Assembly: GCF_009674535.1 (NCBI RefSeq) | Contig: NZ_WKJK01000002.1 | Coordinates: 62,001-126,000, forward strand | From: Duganella guangzhouensis | GTDB lineage: Bacteria; Pseudomonadota; Gammaproteobacteria; Burkholderiales; Burkholderiaceae_D | Reading direction: 5' to 3' | Length of the DNA stretch: 64,000 nt | Shown here: positions 34,039-43,366 of the stretch, piece after piece | How the letters are laid out: the number at the start of each line of letters is the position of its first letter | Position numbering within the stretch: the first letter of the stretch is position 1 | Program-made: the position numbers and the translations under genes | Notes under the pieces: generated by a model | What the model saw: the letters and a program-made list of their open reading frames with translations, nothing else | Told to the model about the DNA's origin: nothing | The model's database searches: none

Positions 34039-34836
34039 ATGTTCTTACGCCATCGCCCTGCCCTTGCCACTCTGTTCACATTGAGCGCCGTCAGCTCCCT
34101 CGCCTGGGCCGATCCCTCGCCTGCGCTGGACCGCGCCAGCGTCTCGCTGGGCGCGTTCTACACCGAGCCGCGCATCGATTATCAAGGCGATACCAACTAC
34201 GGCCGCATCGATACCGGCACCTACCAGACCGACCATGTGACGCTGCCGCGCGTGAAAGCGCAAGTGCTGCTGGGCGACTCGCAGGGCTTGGACTTCGATT
34301 ACTACCGCTACGACAAAACCTACAGCCCAACGCTGAGCGGCAGCACCAACTACAACGGCCTGCCGCTGACCGGCAATGGCAAGCTGGACGCCAAGCTGAA
34401 GCTGGAGCTGGCCAACTTCGCCTACAAATGGTGGCTGGGCAGCGGCGCGGATACGTTTGGTGTCGGCGTCGGTGCGGCCTATTACAAGGCCAGCCTGAAA
34501 GGCACGGCCAGCGGCATTCTGAACGGCGTGGCCGGCAACGCTGATTACGACGAGAGTGAAAGTGCGTGGGCGCCGCTGCTGGAACTGGGCTGGCGGCATG
34601 CGATCTCGGAAAATCTGCGCGTCTACGCCGACGCTTCCGGCATCAAGAAAAACGGCGGCAACGTTCACGGCCATATTTACGGTGGCGCCATCGGCGTGGA
34701 GTGGTATCCGACCAAGGCGGTGGGCCTGGTGGCCGAGTACACCGCCAACAAGATCGCGCTGAACCGCGATAGCAGCAGTGCCGACCTCAACATCCGTCTG
34801 CACGGCCCGGCGGCGTATGTAAAGTTCCGTTTCTAA
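34039..34836 (+). CDS. Outer membrane beta-barrel protein
   Basis: 265 residues. The signal peptide ends at SLAWA-DPSP. The mature chain shows alternating hydrophobic strands, GxG turns and a C-terminal Phe (...AAYVKFRF), the usual signal for BAM insertion. I chose the ATG at 34039, with GGAGGAG 5 nt upstream. No specific family is evident; it resembles small porin-like or YfaZ-like barrels. Monocistronic; the next gene starts 44 nt later. Confidence 0.75.
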   Translation: MFLRHRPALATLFTLSAVSSLAWADPSPALDRASVSLGAFYTEPRIDYQGDTNYGRIDTGTYQTDHVTLPRVKAQVLLGDSQGLDFDYYRYDKTYSPTLSGSTNYNGLPLTGNGKLDAKLKLELANFAYKWWLGSGADTFGVGVGAAYYKASLKGTASGILNGVAGNADYDESESAWAPLLELGWRHAISENLRVYADASGIKKNGGNVHGHIYGGAIGVEWYPTKAVGLVAEYTANKIALNRDSSSADLNIRLHGPAAYVKFRF

Positions 34837-34880
34837 ATCGGAAAAAGTGCTAAATTGGCACTTTCGTTCCGAAGGTGCCA

Positions 34881-35252
34881 ATGATGCAAAAATATGTCGC
34901 TGCGGTGGTTGCTCTCACCACCGTGCTCAGTCTGCCCGCGCTGGCCAAAACACCGGAGCTGCCGGCCGCTGTCATCACTACAGAAGGTGGTTGCGTTGCC
35001 GCCTGGCCGACGCAGGCCGACAGCAACGCAGCCGGTTCGGTGCATCTGGCCTTGCTGGTCAAGGAGGATGGTCGCGCTTCCGACGTCAAAGTACTCGAGA
35101 GCAGCAAATCCCGCGAATTGGACAAGGCAGCTATGTATGCCGTCGCCAAGTGCCGCTACGTGCCGGACACTTTCAATGGTGCCCCGCGGATGCATTGGTT
35201 CCAGCTGAAGTTCGATTGGGTGCCGGGCCAGGCGGCGACTGCGCATGATTAA
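34881..35252 (+). CDS. Exported protein with a TonB C-terminal-like domain
   Basis: 123 residues: signal peptide (to LSLPALA) and a single TonB-C-like module (AAWPTQADSNAAGSVHLALLVKEDGRASDVKVLESS, then LDKAAMYAVAKCRYVP). No transmembrane anchor or Pro-rich linker, so it is not a classical TonB; probably a periplasmic protein. Two Cys may form a disulfide. Start 34881 has GAAGG 5 nt upstream. It overlaps the next gene by 8 nt. Confidence 0.72.
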   Translation: MMQKYVAAVVALTTVLSLPALAKTPELPAAVITTEGGCVAAWPTQADSNAAGSVHLALLVKEDGRASDVKVLESSKSRELDKAAMYAVAKCRYVPDTFNGAPRMHWFQLKFDWVPGQAATAHD

Positions 35253-35997
35253 GCGGCTATCGGCATTCGCGCTCGCACTGGCGGGCATCGGCCTGAGCGC
35301 GCAGGCGGCCACCGTGGTGCAACCATCGTTCAGCCGTTGCGAGAAGCCGGTGTGGCCGGCCGAGGCGCTGCGCAATGAATACCAGGGGATGGTTGGGCTG
35401 GCGTTGATGATCGACGTCGATGGCGATGTGCAGGAGACGCGCGTGGAGCAATCGAGCGGCTATCCGGTGCTGGATCAGGCGGCGGCTCAAGCCATCGGCA
35501 GCTGCAAATTCAATCCGCGCAAGGTCAATGGCCGGCCCGCGCCGTCGGTGCTGAAAATGCAGTACCAATGGACGTTGCCGGACTGGACGCCAGCCGATGC
35601 CGCCAAAGCCGCCGCTGCGGCGCGTGTCAGCGCTGAGCGTGGCGAGGCTGCCGGACAGTACCGCCTGGCGCAGATGTACTTGCGCGGCGATGGTGTCACC
35701 CGTGATCGCGCCGAGGCGGAGAAATGGCTGCGGTTGGCCGCCGCTCAGGGCCACGCCGGCGCGCAAGATCAATTGGGCGTGTTGCTGGTACCAGACGATG
35801 ATTATGCGGGCAATGCGGAGGAGGCGGTGGCTTGGTTCCGCAAGGCGGCCGAGCAAGGGCGGGCGCGCAGCCAGTATTATCTGGGCGTGGTGCTGCTGAA
35901 GCAGGGACAGACCGACGTGGCGCTGGATTGGCTGAAGAAATCGGCCGCGCAGAATTATCCCGCCGCGCAGCATAAGCTGGCCGCTCTGGATAAATAG
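35245..35997 (+). CDS. Exported TonB-C-like domain fused to Sel1 repeats
   Basis: 250 residues: signal peptide (to GLSAQA), a TonB-C-like domain (about 25-110, LMIDVDGDVQETRVEQSSGYPVL), then three Sel1 repeats (about 130-245; repeated AxxxLGxxxxxG with GEAAGQYRLAQMYLRGDGV, GHAGAQDQLGVLLV and GRARSQYYLGVVLLKQG). Sel1 repeats mediate protein contacts. The gene overlaps the preceding TonB-C gene, so both are probably coexpressed. Function unknown. Confidence 0.78.
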   Translation: MIKRLSAFALALAGIGLSAQAATVVQPSFSRCEKPVWPAEALRNEYQGMVGLALMIDVDGDVQETRVEQSSGYPVLDQAAAQAIGSCKFNPRKVNGRPAPSVLKMQYQWTLPDWTPADAAKAAAAARVSAERGEAAGQYRLAQMYLRGDGVTRDRAEAEKWLRLAAAQGHAGAQDQLGVLLVPDDDYAGNAEEAVAWFRKAAEQGRARSQYYLGVVLLKQGQTDVALDWLKKSAAQNYPAAQHKLAALDK

Positions 35998-36025
35998 GTG
36001 GGCGCGGCTGCGGCTGAGGGCTGGC

Positions 36026-36742
36026 TCAAGTTCTGGCCAGCCACGCGGGCAATTCGCTGCCGCCGATGCTGGTCAGCTGCAGCTCGCGGGTGTCGGCACT
36101 GCGGCGCAGCCAACCGCGTTCAATGAAATTATCGAGCAGTGCCACCGCCAGCGGGCCGGCAAAGTGATCGCGGCGCTCGGACCAGTCGACGCAGGCGTAT
36201 AGCTGACGTGTCTGGCGCGGCTCCGCATCGACCGCGTTGGCCGCGTAGGCTGCGCTGACGTTGATGCCTAGCGCGCCCACGCGCTGCTGGCCTTCCGCCG
36301 TCAGCGCGTAGGCTTGCGCGTCGCCCTCGACCCAGCCGTTATCCATGAAGCAGCGGCACAGGTCCACGCCCAACACGCCGGCCAGATGGCCGTAGCAGCT
36401 GCGCGCGTGACGCAGGCCGCGCATGGCGGGCGCTTGCCAGCGGGTGGATTCGGGCAGCGCGCCATCCGCCACCCGCAGCAGCGCCTCCAGCGCATGGGCG
36501 ACATTGCCGTCAGCGAGCATGTAGTAGCGATGACGGCCTTGCGCGCGCACGCGAACCAGGCCTTCGTCGAGCAGCAGTTTCAGATGCTGCGAGGCGGTCG
36601 GTGCGGACACGCCGGCATGCTGCGCCAGTTCAGTAGCGGTGTAGAAGCGGCCATCGAGAAGACGCGACAACATCAACGCCCGCGTCGGATCGCCGATCGC
36701 CGCTGCCACACGCGCAAAGCGCGGCTGCGCCGGGGAATTCAT
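36026..36742 (-). CDS. ArsR-family transcriptional regulator with C-terminal extension
   Basis: 238 residues. The winged helix-turn-helix (about 8-80; IGDPTRALMLSRLLDG, TELAQHAGVSAPTASQHLKLL, GRHRYYML) is typical of ArsR repressors. A further domain of about 150 residues follows and includes Cys-rich ARSCYGHLAGVLGVDLCRCF, a possible effector site. Start at 36742 is set by a 4-nt overlap (ATGA) with the monooxygenase gene upstream, so it probably regulates its own operon. Confidence 0.87.
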   Translation of the reverse strand: MNSPAQPRFARVAAAIGDPTRALMLSRLLDGRFYTATELAQHAGVSAPTASQHLKLLLDEGLVRVRAQGRHRYYMLADGNVAHALEALLRVADGALPESTRWQAPAMRGLRHARSCYGHLAGVLGVDLCRCFMDNGWVEGDAQAYALTAEGQQRVGALGINVSAAYAANAVDAEPRQTRQLYACVDWSERRDHFAGPLAVALLDNFIERGWLRRSADTRELQLTSIGGSELPAWLART

Positions 36743-37071
36743 AGCGCGCCAGCCGGCGCTTGGGCGCGGTCGTTCATGCCGTAGTCGCGGATGACGGCGG
36801 CGACCCGCAGGCGGTAGTCGTCGAACACGCCGCCACGACCTGCCTGCTGCGCGGCGCGATGCTGTTCCTGCTGACGCCACACGCGCACCGCCTCCTCATC
36901 GCGCCAAAAGGACAACGACAACATCTTGCCCGGCGTCGTAATGCTGGTGAAGCGTTCCACCGAAATGAAGCCATCCACGCCCGCCAGCAACGGCGCCAAC
37001 TGCGCCGCGCGTTCCAGATATTCGGCACGCCCATCGGCGCTGGGCGTCACTTCAAAAATCACCGCGATCAT
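36739..37071 (-). CDS. Antibiotic biosynthesis monooxygenase (ABM)-like protein
   Basis: 110 residues, one dimeric alpha-beta-barrel domain: [49 protein letters not shown]. Such small enzymes include quinone-forming monooxygenases and heme oxygenases; substrate unknown. Start 37071 was chosen because it overlaps the NIPSNAP stop (ATGA) and begins at the domain. Overlaps with both neighbours indicate tight translational coupling. Confidence 0.85.
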   Translation of the reverse strand: MIAVIFEVTPSADGRAEYLERAAQLAPLLAGVDGFISVERFTSITTPGKMLSLSFWRDEEAVRVWRQQEQHRAAQQAGRGGVFDDYRLRVAAVIRDYGMNDRAQAPAGAL

Positions 37072-37373
37072 GACACGGCCTCCGTAAATGTCCGCTCCTC
37101 GCGCAGGATGCAGCGCTCGCGCTGAGCGTAGGCGAAATTCTCGACTGCCTCGTCGTCCGCACGCAGGCGGGCACGATAGGCTTCGTAAGCGGCCAACGTA
37201 TCGAAGCCCACCAATCCCCACGCTTCGTAATTAGTGCCCTCGCAGGGCATGAAGTAGCCGAGCAGTCGGCCCCCAAGGCGCGGAATGATGCGGCCCCAAT
37301 TTTCGGCATAACGCCGGAAAGCCTCGCGCTGGAAGGGATCGATCTCGTAACGGATAAAGCAAGTGATGGCCAT
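37068..37373 (-). CDS. NIPSNAP family protein
   Basis: 101 residues, dimeric alpha-beta-barrel fold of the NIPSNAP family: [58 protein letters not shown]. Function in bacteria not established; often cotranscribed with monooxygenases, as here. First gene of a three-gene operon ending in the ArsR regulator. ATG preceded by AGGAGC. Confidence 0.87.
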   Translation of the reverse strand: MAITCFIRYEIDPFQREAFRRYAENWGRIIPRLGGRLLGYFMPCEGTNYEAWGLVGFDTLAAYEAYRARLRADDEAVENFAYAQRERCILREERTFTEAVS

Positions 37374-37442
37374 GTTAGCTCCTGTGTGAAAACACCAGCA
37401 TAGCGATCACGGTCCGCGAATGCTTAGGCGTAGGCCGAAGTA

Positions 37443-38363
37443 TCAGCCCAGCGCCGCCCTCACCTGCTGCGCGGTTGGAATTGGCGCCACCGCACCATGG
37501 CCCAGTGTCGACAGGCCGGCGGCGGCGTTGGCGTAACGTACTGCGTCGGCCAGCGCATCGCCGGCCGCGAGGCGCGCCAGCAGCGAGCCGTCGAAGCAGT
37601 CGCCGGCGCCGGTGGCATCCACCGCCTGCACCGCGCGCGACGCGGCCAGACGCGGCTCCTGGCCTGGCTCCGCATACCAGGCGCCGGACGGACCTGCCTT
37701 CAGCACGATGGTATGCGCGCCGTGTGCACGCGCCCAGGCGAAGATCGCCGGCACATCGTCGGTGCCGGCCAATGCCACCGCTTCGTCAAGACTGGGCAGG
37801 AACAGATCGGTCATTGCAATCGTCGCGCAGATGGTGGCGCGGGCGCGCGCCAATGGCCACAGCGACAGGCGCAGATTTGGGTCGTAGCTCACGCGGCCAC
37901 CCGCCGCGCGAGCGGTCTCGATGGCGGCAAACACGGTGTCGCAAGCGCCGGCGGAGATGGCCTGTGAAATGCCGGAGACATGCAGCCAGCGCGTGTCGCA
38001 GGCCGCGCTCAGGTTCATGGATTGTGGTGTCATGCGGCTGGCCGCCGAACCGGCGCGCAGATAGCTGAAGCTATGCCCCTCCGGTCCGTGGTTGACGAAG
38101 TAAAGCCCGGTCGGCGCCTGCGCATCGCGCGCCACCGTGCTCACGTCCACGCCTTCGGTCTGCCACAAATCCAGCAGCATGCGGCCGAAATGGTCTTCGC
38201 CGACGCGGCTCAGATACGCCACGCGTGCACCCTGGCGGCTGGCCGCGATCACCGCGTTTGAGGTATCGCCGCCAAAGCCCTGGCGGTACAAAGGCTCGCT
38301 GGATTTGGCCTGATTGAACTCCACCATGGCCTCGCCCAACGCAACGACATCGTATCGACTCAT
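37443..38363 (-). CDS. kdgK: PfkB-family sugar kinase, probably 2-dehydro-3-deoxygluconokinase
   Basis: 306 residues with both PfkB signatures: [25 protein letters not shown] near the N terminus and [21 protein letters not shown] (catalytic Asp in GAGD) near the C terminus. Likely reaction is phosphorylation of 2-keto-3-deoxygluconate in the Entner-Doudoroff-linked pathway; other ketohexose or ribo-sugar kinases cannot be excluded. The start overlaps the leuA stop by 4 nt, which is an odd pairing for a sugar kinase. Confidence 0.83.
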   Translation of the reverse strand: MSRYDVVALGEAMVEFNQAKSSEPLYRQGFGGDTSNAVIAASRQGARVAYLSRVGEDHFGRMLLDLWQTEGVDVSTVARDAQAPTGLYFVNHGPEGHSFSYLRAGSAASRMTPQSMNLSAACDTRWLHVSGISQAISAGACDTVFAAIETARAAGGRVSYDPNLRLSLWPLARARATICATIAMTDLFLPSLDEAVALAGTDDVPAIFAWARAHGAHTIVLKAGPSGAWYAEPGQEPRLAASRAVQAVDATGAGDCFDGSLLARLAAGDALADAVRYANAAAGLSTLGHGAVAPIPTAQQVRAALG

Positions 38364-39907
38364 GGCTGCGGATTCACTCGCTCAATCTTCGAGTGCAGCT
38401 TGTTCAGCGCCGACAGATAAGCCTTGGCCGAGGCGACGATGATGTCCGGATCGGCGCCCACGCCATTGACGATGCGGCCCTCTTTCGACAAACGCATCGT
38501 CACCTCGCCCTGCGACTGGGTGCCGGTGCTGATCGCGTTCACCGAGAACAGCACCAGCTCGGCGCCGCTGCCTACCTCGCCTTCGATGGCATTGACGGTG
38601 GCGTCGACCGGGCCATCGCCCTTGCCCTCGCTGACGTGCTCCTCGCCGTCGATGTAGAACGCCACTTTCGCGGTCGGCGTCTCGCCGCTGGCAGAACGCT
38701 GTTCCAGCGAGACGAAACGGTAATACTCGCTTTCCTGCGACTGCTGCTCGTCCGACACCAGCGCCAGAATGTCCTCGTCAAAAATCTCCGCCTTGCGGTC
38801 GGCCAGTTCCTTGAAGCGGGCGAAGGCCGCATTCACTTCAGCCTCCGATTCCAGATCGATACCCAGCTCCTGCAAGCGCTGCTTGAAGGCGTTACGGCCG
38901 GACAGCTTGCCCAGCACGATCTTGGTCGCGGCCCAGCCCACGTCTTCGGCACGCATGATCTCGTAGGTCTCGCGCGACTTCAGCATGCCGTCCTGGTGGA
39001 TGCCCGACGCGTGCGCAAACGCGTTCGCGCCCACCACCGCCTTATTCGGCTGCACCGCAAAGCCGGTAATCTGCGACACCATCTTGGACGCCGCCACGAT
39101 CTGCGTGGTGTCGATGCCGCATTCGAGGTTGTAGTAACCGCCACGCGTGCGCAGCGCCATCACTACTTCTTCCAGCGCGGTGTTACCGGCGCGTTCTCCC
39201 AGGCCATTGATGGTGCACTCGATCTGGCGCGCGCCGCCGATCATCACGCCGGCCAACGAGTTGGCCACCGCCAGACCGAGGTCGTTATGGCAGTGCACCG
39301 ACCATACGGCTTTATCCGAATTCGGAATGCGCTCGCGCAGGCGGCGGATGGTTTCGCCAAACATCTCCGGCACCGCATAGCCCACCGTATCCGGGAAGTT
39401 GATGGTGGTCGCGCCTTCGGCGATCACGCCTTCCAGCACGCGGCACAGGAAGTCCTCGTCCGAGCGGCTGCCGTCTTCCGGGCTGAATTCGATATCGTCG
39501 GTATGCTGGCGGGCGAAGCGCACCGCGTTGCGGGCCTGCTCCAGCACCTGCTCCGGCAGCATGCGCAGCTTGGCTTCCATGTGCAGCTTGGAGGTGGCAA
39601 TGAAAGTGTGAATGCGTTTGCGCTCGGCCGGCAGCAGCGCTTCGGCGGCACGCGCGATGTCGCGGTCATTGGCGCGCGACAGCGAACAGATGGTGGACTC
39701 ACGCACCACCGTGGCAATCGCCTTGATGGATTCGAAATCGCCCGGCGAGGCGGCCGCGAAGCCGGCTTCAATCACATCCACCCGCAAGCGCTCCAGCTGT
39801 TTGGCGATGCGGACTTTTTCGTCTCGCGTCATCGAAGCGCCCGGCGATTGCTCGCCGTCGCGCAGCGTGGTATCAAAAATGATCAGGCGGTTGGATGCGT
39901 TGCTCAT
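38360..39907 (-). CDS. leuA: 2-isopropylmalate synthase
   Basis: First committed enzyme of leucine synthesis (acetyl-CoA plus 2-oxoisovalerate). 515 residues: TIM barrel ([16 protein letters not shown], then [14 protein letters not shown] and GERAGN), a linker and a C-terminal regulatory LeuA dimer domain (about 390-510) that binds leucine for feedback inhibition. It follows pssA by 35 nt, the pssA-leuA order conserved in betaproteobacteria, and is coupled to kdgK. Confidence 0.97.
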   Translation of the reverse strand: MSNASNRLIIFDTTLRDGEQSPGASMTRDEKVRIAKQLERLRVDVIEAGFAAASPGDFESIKAIATVVRESTICSLSRANDRDIARAAEALLPAERKRIHTFIATSKLHMEAKLRMLPEQVLEQARNAVRFARQHTDDIEFSPEDGSRSDEDFLCRVLEGVIAEGATTINFPDTVGYAVPEMFGETIRRLRERIPNSDKAVWSVHCHNDLGLAVANSLAGVMIGGARQIECTINGLGERAGNTALEEVVMALRTRGGYYNLECGIDTTQIVAASKMVSQITGFAVQPNKAVVGANAFAHASGIHQDGMLKSRETYEIMRAEDVGWAATKIVLGKLSGRNAFKQRLQELGIDLESEAEVNAAFARFKELADRKAEIFDEDILALVSDEQQSQESEYYRFVSLEQRSASGETPTAKVAFYIDGEEHVSEGKGDGPVDATVNAIEGEVGSGAELVLFSVNAISTGTQSQGEVTMRLSKEGRIVNGVGADPDIIVASAKAYLSALNKLHSKIERVNPQP

Positions 39908-39942
39908 GATAGCTCCGTGGCTGGTTGCGCTTCGTTGCTTGA

Positions 39943-40815
39943 TTAATGCCTTTCGCTGGGGTCGTCGCTGTCCATTTCGGTCTGGATCAGGCTAACCTTC
40001 TTGCCCTTGGCGGCGCGCCATGCGGCCACCACGTAACCGGACAAGCCATACACCGCAAACAGTGGCCACAAGGTCACCGCCGGTTTAATGGCGATCAGCG
40101 CCAGTCCCAGCGCGATCAGGAACACGCCGATGAAGGGCACCGGCTTGCGGAAGTTGACGTCCTTGAAGCTGTAGAACGGCACATTGCTCACCATCGTCAA
40201 GCCGGCAAACACCGCGATGCCCCACGACACCCAGACCATCTCCAGGCCCGACACTTCCAGCTCCAGCATCATCAGGATGATACCGGCCATCAGCGCCGCC
40301 GCCGATGGCGATGGCAAGCCCTGGAAGTAGCGCTTGTCCACCACTTCTATATTGGTATTGAAACGCGCCAGACGCAAGGCCGCGCCGGCACAGTAGACGA
40401 AGGCGGCGATCCATCCCAGCTTGCCGAGACCGCGCAGCGACCACTCATACATCACCAGCGCCGGCGCGGCGCCGAACGATACCATGTCCGACAGCGAGTC
40501 GTATTGGGCGCCGAATTCACTTTGGGTGTTGGTCAGGCGGGCGACGCGGCCATCCAGGCCATCCAGGATCATGGCCACGAAGATGGCCCAGGCGGCGTGT
40601 TCGAACTTCTGGTTCATCGCCATGACGATGGCATAGAAGCCGCAGAACAGCGCCGCCGTGGTGAAGGCGTTGGGCAGCAGGTAAATGCCGCGATGACGCG
40701 GCCGGTCCAGATCCTCGCCACGGGCGCGGCGCGCAAAACGGCTGAAACGTGACGTTTTGGGCAGCTTGGCTTGGGCCGCGCTGTTTTTCGCGCGGCGGCG
40801 GGGGAAATTGGGCAT
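39943..40815 (-). CDS. pssA: CDP-diacylglycerol-serine O-phosphatidyltransferase
   Basis: Integral membrane enzyme of phosphatidylserine (hence phosphatidylethanolamine) synthesis. 290 residues with a basic N terminus and about six to eight hydrophobic segments. The CDP-alcohol phosphotransferase motif is [11 protein letters not shown] followed by GAQYDSLSD, which holds the catalytic Asp residues. Upstream of leuA in the same operon. Start has no strong alternative. Confidence 0.96.
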   Translation of the reverse strand: MPNFPRRRAKNSAAQAKLPKTSRFSRFARRARGEDLDRPRHRGIYLLPNAFTTAALFCGFYAIVMAMNQKFEHAAWAIFVAMILDGLDGRVARLTNTQSEFGAQYDSLSDMVSFGAAPALVMYEWSLRGLGKLGWIAAFVYCAGAALRLARFNTNIEVVDKRYFQGLPSPSAAALMAGIILMMLELEVSGLEMVWVSWGIAVFAGLTMVSNVPFYSFKDVNFRKPVPFIGVFLIALGLALIAIKPAVTLWPLFAVYGLSGYVVAAWRAAKGKKVSLIQTEMDSDDPSERH

Positions 40816-40892
40816 AGTGGTCCGTTCTTTTTAATCAGGGTTGTTGCGCCATCATTATAGAGGAGCCGACAAGCCATTCTGCCCAAATTTGA

Positions 40893-41651
40893 TTATTTGA
40901 AGCGCACTTTGCCGACCAGCCGCATGCTTAAGGTGGTTTCACCTGGCTCAAAGCTGGGTTCCACCACTTGCCCCGGCGCTGGCGGCGCTGCCGGTGCCGC
41001 GGCAAACACGCGGGCACCGCTCACTTCCACGTGATTGGTGTAATTGCCGGAGCCCTCAAAGTCTACCGTATCGAGTACGGCGTCTTCCACGCGACGCCCC
41101 ATGGCGCGGGCGATTGAGGCGGTACGCTCGTTGAGGTTTTGGTAAGTGGCGGCGATGCGCTGGTCGTCCAGCTTGCGCGTGGTCGCGGGTGCCAGGCCAA
41201 AGTAGATTCGGTTCAGCGCCAGTACCCCCTGCGCCGCCGCCACCGTGCGCGGCAGGCCGTCAAGATTGGTGGTGATTATCTGCAGCGACTGGCCAACGCG
41301 CCAGGCGGTCGGCACGCGCAGCTTGCGTGGCTGGGCCGGTTGACCTGCCACCAGCGGAGGCTCTTCCGGATAGACCGGATAGGTGTAATAGCCCTGGGTT
41401 TTCAGGCTGGCTTGCGGATCGGCCTTGCGCACGATCTCCAGTCCCTGCTTCATCTTCTGATTGACGCGCGAGGCGGCCGCCGCCTTGTCCTTGTCGACTT
41501 CTTCGACCGATAGCGCCAGTGTGGCCTGGTCATTGACGTGGGTGACTTCGCCGTAGGCCGGCACCACCACCAGCGCGCCGGCGGTGGGCAGGGATTGAGC
41601 GTGGGCGGCCAGCGCAAACAGGCTGGCGGCGACGGCGGCGAGGTATTTCAT
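40893..41651 (-). CDS. SIMPL domain (DUF541) protein, copy B
   Basis: 252 residues, exported (signal peptide to LAAHA). SIMPL/DUF541 proteins form periplasmic or outer-membrane assemblies with reported oxidative-stress roles. Clear blocks: VVPAYGEVTHVNDQATLALSVEEVDKDK, GYYTYPVYPEEPP, WRVGQSLQI and VEPSFEPGETTLSMRLVGKVRFK. About 70% identical by eye to copy A just upstream, so a tandem duplicate. Confidence 0.88.
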   Translation of the reverse strand: MKYLAAVAASLFALAAHAQSLPTAGALVVVPAYGEVTHVNDQATLALSVEEVDKDKAAAASRVNQKMKQGLEIVRKADPQASLKTQGYYTYPVYPEEPPLVAGQPAQPRKLRVPTAWRVGQSLQIITTNLDGLPRTVAAAQGVLALNRIYFGLAPATTRKLDDQRIAATYQNLNERTASIARAMGRRVEDAVLDTVDFEGSGNYTNHVEVSGARVFAAAPAAPPAPGQVVEPSFEPGETTLSMRLVGKVRFK

Positions 41652-41714
41652 CAGGATCTCCTTGTTAAAATAAAAACAAGGATGACTTTACCTTAAACGC
41701 CGTCGCGTGTGGTC

Positions 41715-42482
41715 TTACTTGAAGCGCACTTTGCCAACCACGTTCATTTGCAGCGTGGTCTCGCCGGGTTCGAAGCTCGGCTCGGAGACCTCGGCCGCGT
41801 CAGCCGACTTCATACGCATCATCATTGGCGCCGCATTGGCGACCGGGCGCGACTCGGCGTAATTGCCGGAGCCTTCAAAATCAACCGTATCCAGCACCGC
41901 ATCGCCGACCTTGCGGCCCATGGCATTGGCGATGGAGGCGATACGCTCGTTCAGATTTTTGTAGGTGGCGGCGATGCGCTGATCATCCAGCTTGCGGGTG
42001 GTGTCGGGCGTCAGGCCGAAGTTGATGGCGTTCAGCGTCAACACCTTCTGCGCGGCGGCCACGGTTTTAGGCAGCTTGTCCAGATTGGTGGTGGTCACTT
42101 GCAGATACTGGCCAACGCGCCACGCGGTCGGCACGCGCGGCTTGGCCTGCTGGCCATTCGGCAGTGGACGTTCTTCCGGATAGACTGGATAGGTGTAATA
42201 GCCCTGGGTTTTCAGGCTGGCCTGCGGGTCGGCCTGACGCACGATATCGGCGCCCTGCTTCATCTTCTGATTGACGCGCGAGGCGGCGGCGGCTTTGTCC
42301 TTGTCCTGCTCTTCGATGGCCAGCACCACGGTGGCTTCGTCGTTGGCGTGTTTGACTTCGCCATAAGCAGGCACCACCACCAGCGTGCCGGCGGTTTGCG
42401 GCGATTCGGTCGGAGCGGCGTGCGCAGCCAGCGCGATCGAGGTGATGGCGACAACGGCGGCGAAATTCTTCATGATGGTCAT
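41715..42482 (-). CDS. SIMPL domain (DUF541) protein, copy A
   Basis: 255 residues, exported (signal peptide to ALAAHA). Same domain blocks as copy B (VVPAYGEVKHANDEATVVLAIEE, GYYTYPVYPEERP, WRVGQYLQVTT, EPSFEPGETTLQMNVVGKVRFK). Start at 42482 has AGGAG 5 nt upstream. It lies 63 nt upstream of copy B with no terminator seen, so both are likely one transcript. Confidence 0.88.
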   Translation of the reverse strand: MTIMKNFAAVVAITSIALAAHAAPTESPQTAGTLVVVPAYGEVKHANDEATVVLAIEEQDKDKAAAASRVNQKMKQGADIVRQADPQASLKTQGYYTYPVYPEERPLPNGQQAKPRVPTAWRVGQYLQVTTTNLDKLPKTVAAAQKVLTLNAINFGLTPDTTRKLDDQRIAATYKNLNERIASIANAMGRKVGDAVLDTVDFEGSGNYAESRPVANAAPMMMRMKSADAAEVSEPSFEPGETTLQMNVVGKVRFK

Positions 42483-42627
42483 ACGGGCTCCTGGATTAAG
42501 ATTACGACAAGCCGGACTTTACATGAATTTACAATCCACACCTGTAAGACATAGTGACTGTTTGTAACTTAAGCCATTCCTAATGCGCTGCCCGCTATGA
42601 TGGCAAAATTAATAAGGAGACGTCGCC

Positions 42628-42885
42628 ATGGCTATCATCGCTGAATTCGCGTTTTACCTGTTCATGGAAGTACTGATGTATGGGCTGGGGCGTATCGTCA
42701 TTCCGATCCTGACATTCGGCCGCGCGCGGGCGATGAACATCAAGGAAATCGCCACCCTGTTCCCGCGCATGCAAGTCGAAGAAGGTGAAGGTGAAGGCAA
42801 GCTGCTGGTGCCGGAATGGATGACCGCCATGATCGGCGTGCTGACCTTGACCGGGCTGGTGATGCTGTACTTGGCCCTGCGCTGA
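42628..42885 (+). CDS. Small membrane protein
   Basis: 85 residues with hydrophobic segments at about 1-28 and 64-83 and an acidic, Gly/Glu-rich loop (QVEEGEGEGK). AAGGAG precedes the ATG. No recognised family. The stop at 42885 abuts the end of the convergent membrane-protein gene at 42886. Confidence 0.65.
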   Translation: MAIIAEFAFYLFMEVLMYGLGRIVIPILTFGRARAMNIKEIATLFPRMQVEEGEGEGKLLVPEWMTAMIGVLTLTGLVMLYLALR

Positions 42886-43276
42886 CTATCTGCGCTTGCT
42901 CAGCGCCGTGAAGCCATGCATCACAACGCCGAGCGCCGACAGATAGATCGCCGCGCGTGAAAATGGCCGCGCCAATTCCTGCATCTCTGGCTCGTAAAAA
43001 AAATCCCGCACATAGCAGTATCGGACCGGCCATGATTATCCCGCTGCCAAAGCGCTGCAGCCAGACCAGATGAGCGTGCGGTGTTTTCACCATATAGCAG
43101 CCCAGCACCGCGTTCAGCAGCGAAGACCACAGCAGATAAATGTGCGCCGAGCGATACAGCAGGCGCGGTGCGGCCGGCATGTCGTGCAGATGGCCCAGCG
43201 CGAAATGCATGTATTGTCCGGTGAGCAGAAACAGCAGCAGGCCAGACACGCCGACCAGCAGGTGAGTTTTCTTCAT
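42886..43276 (-). pseudogene. Membrane protein gene with frameshift in an A8/T8 homopolymer
   Basis: From ATG at 43276 the frame encodes MKKTHLLVGVSGLLLFLLTG and three hydrophobic segments up to LLCAGFF. It then runs into an Arg/Ala-rich non-protein-like tail. Removing one T from the eight-T run (42996-43003 on the + strand as A8) restores YEPEMQELARPFSRAAIYL... ending LSKRR and a stop at 42886-42888, right beside the convergent gene. The intact product would be about 130 residues with four membrane segments. Sequencing error, slippage or true mutation are all possible. Confidence 0.8.
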
Positions 43277-43366
43277 CTGGCGACCGTCACCATTTTTGCA
43301 AGTCGTTGGCCATCTCTGGTTCGCTGTCGACAGGAGTCGCGCTGCGGACCAGTGGCTGCAAGACTT

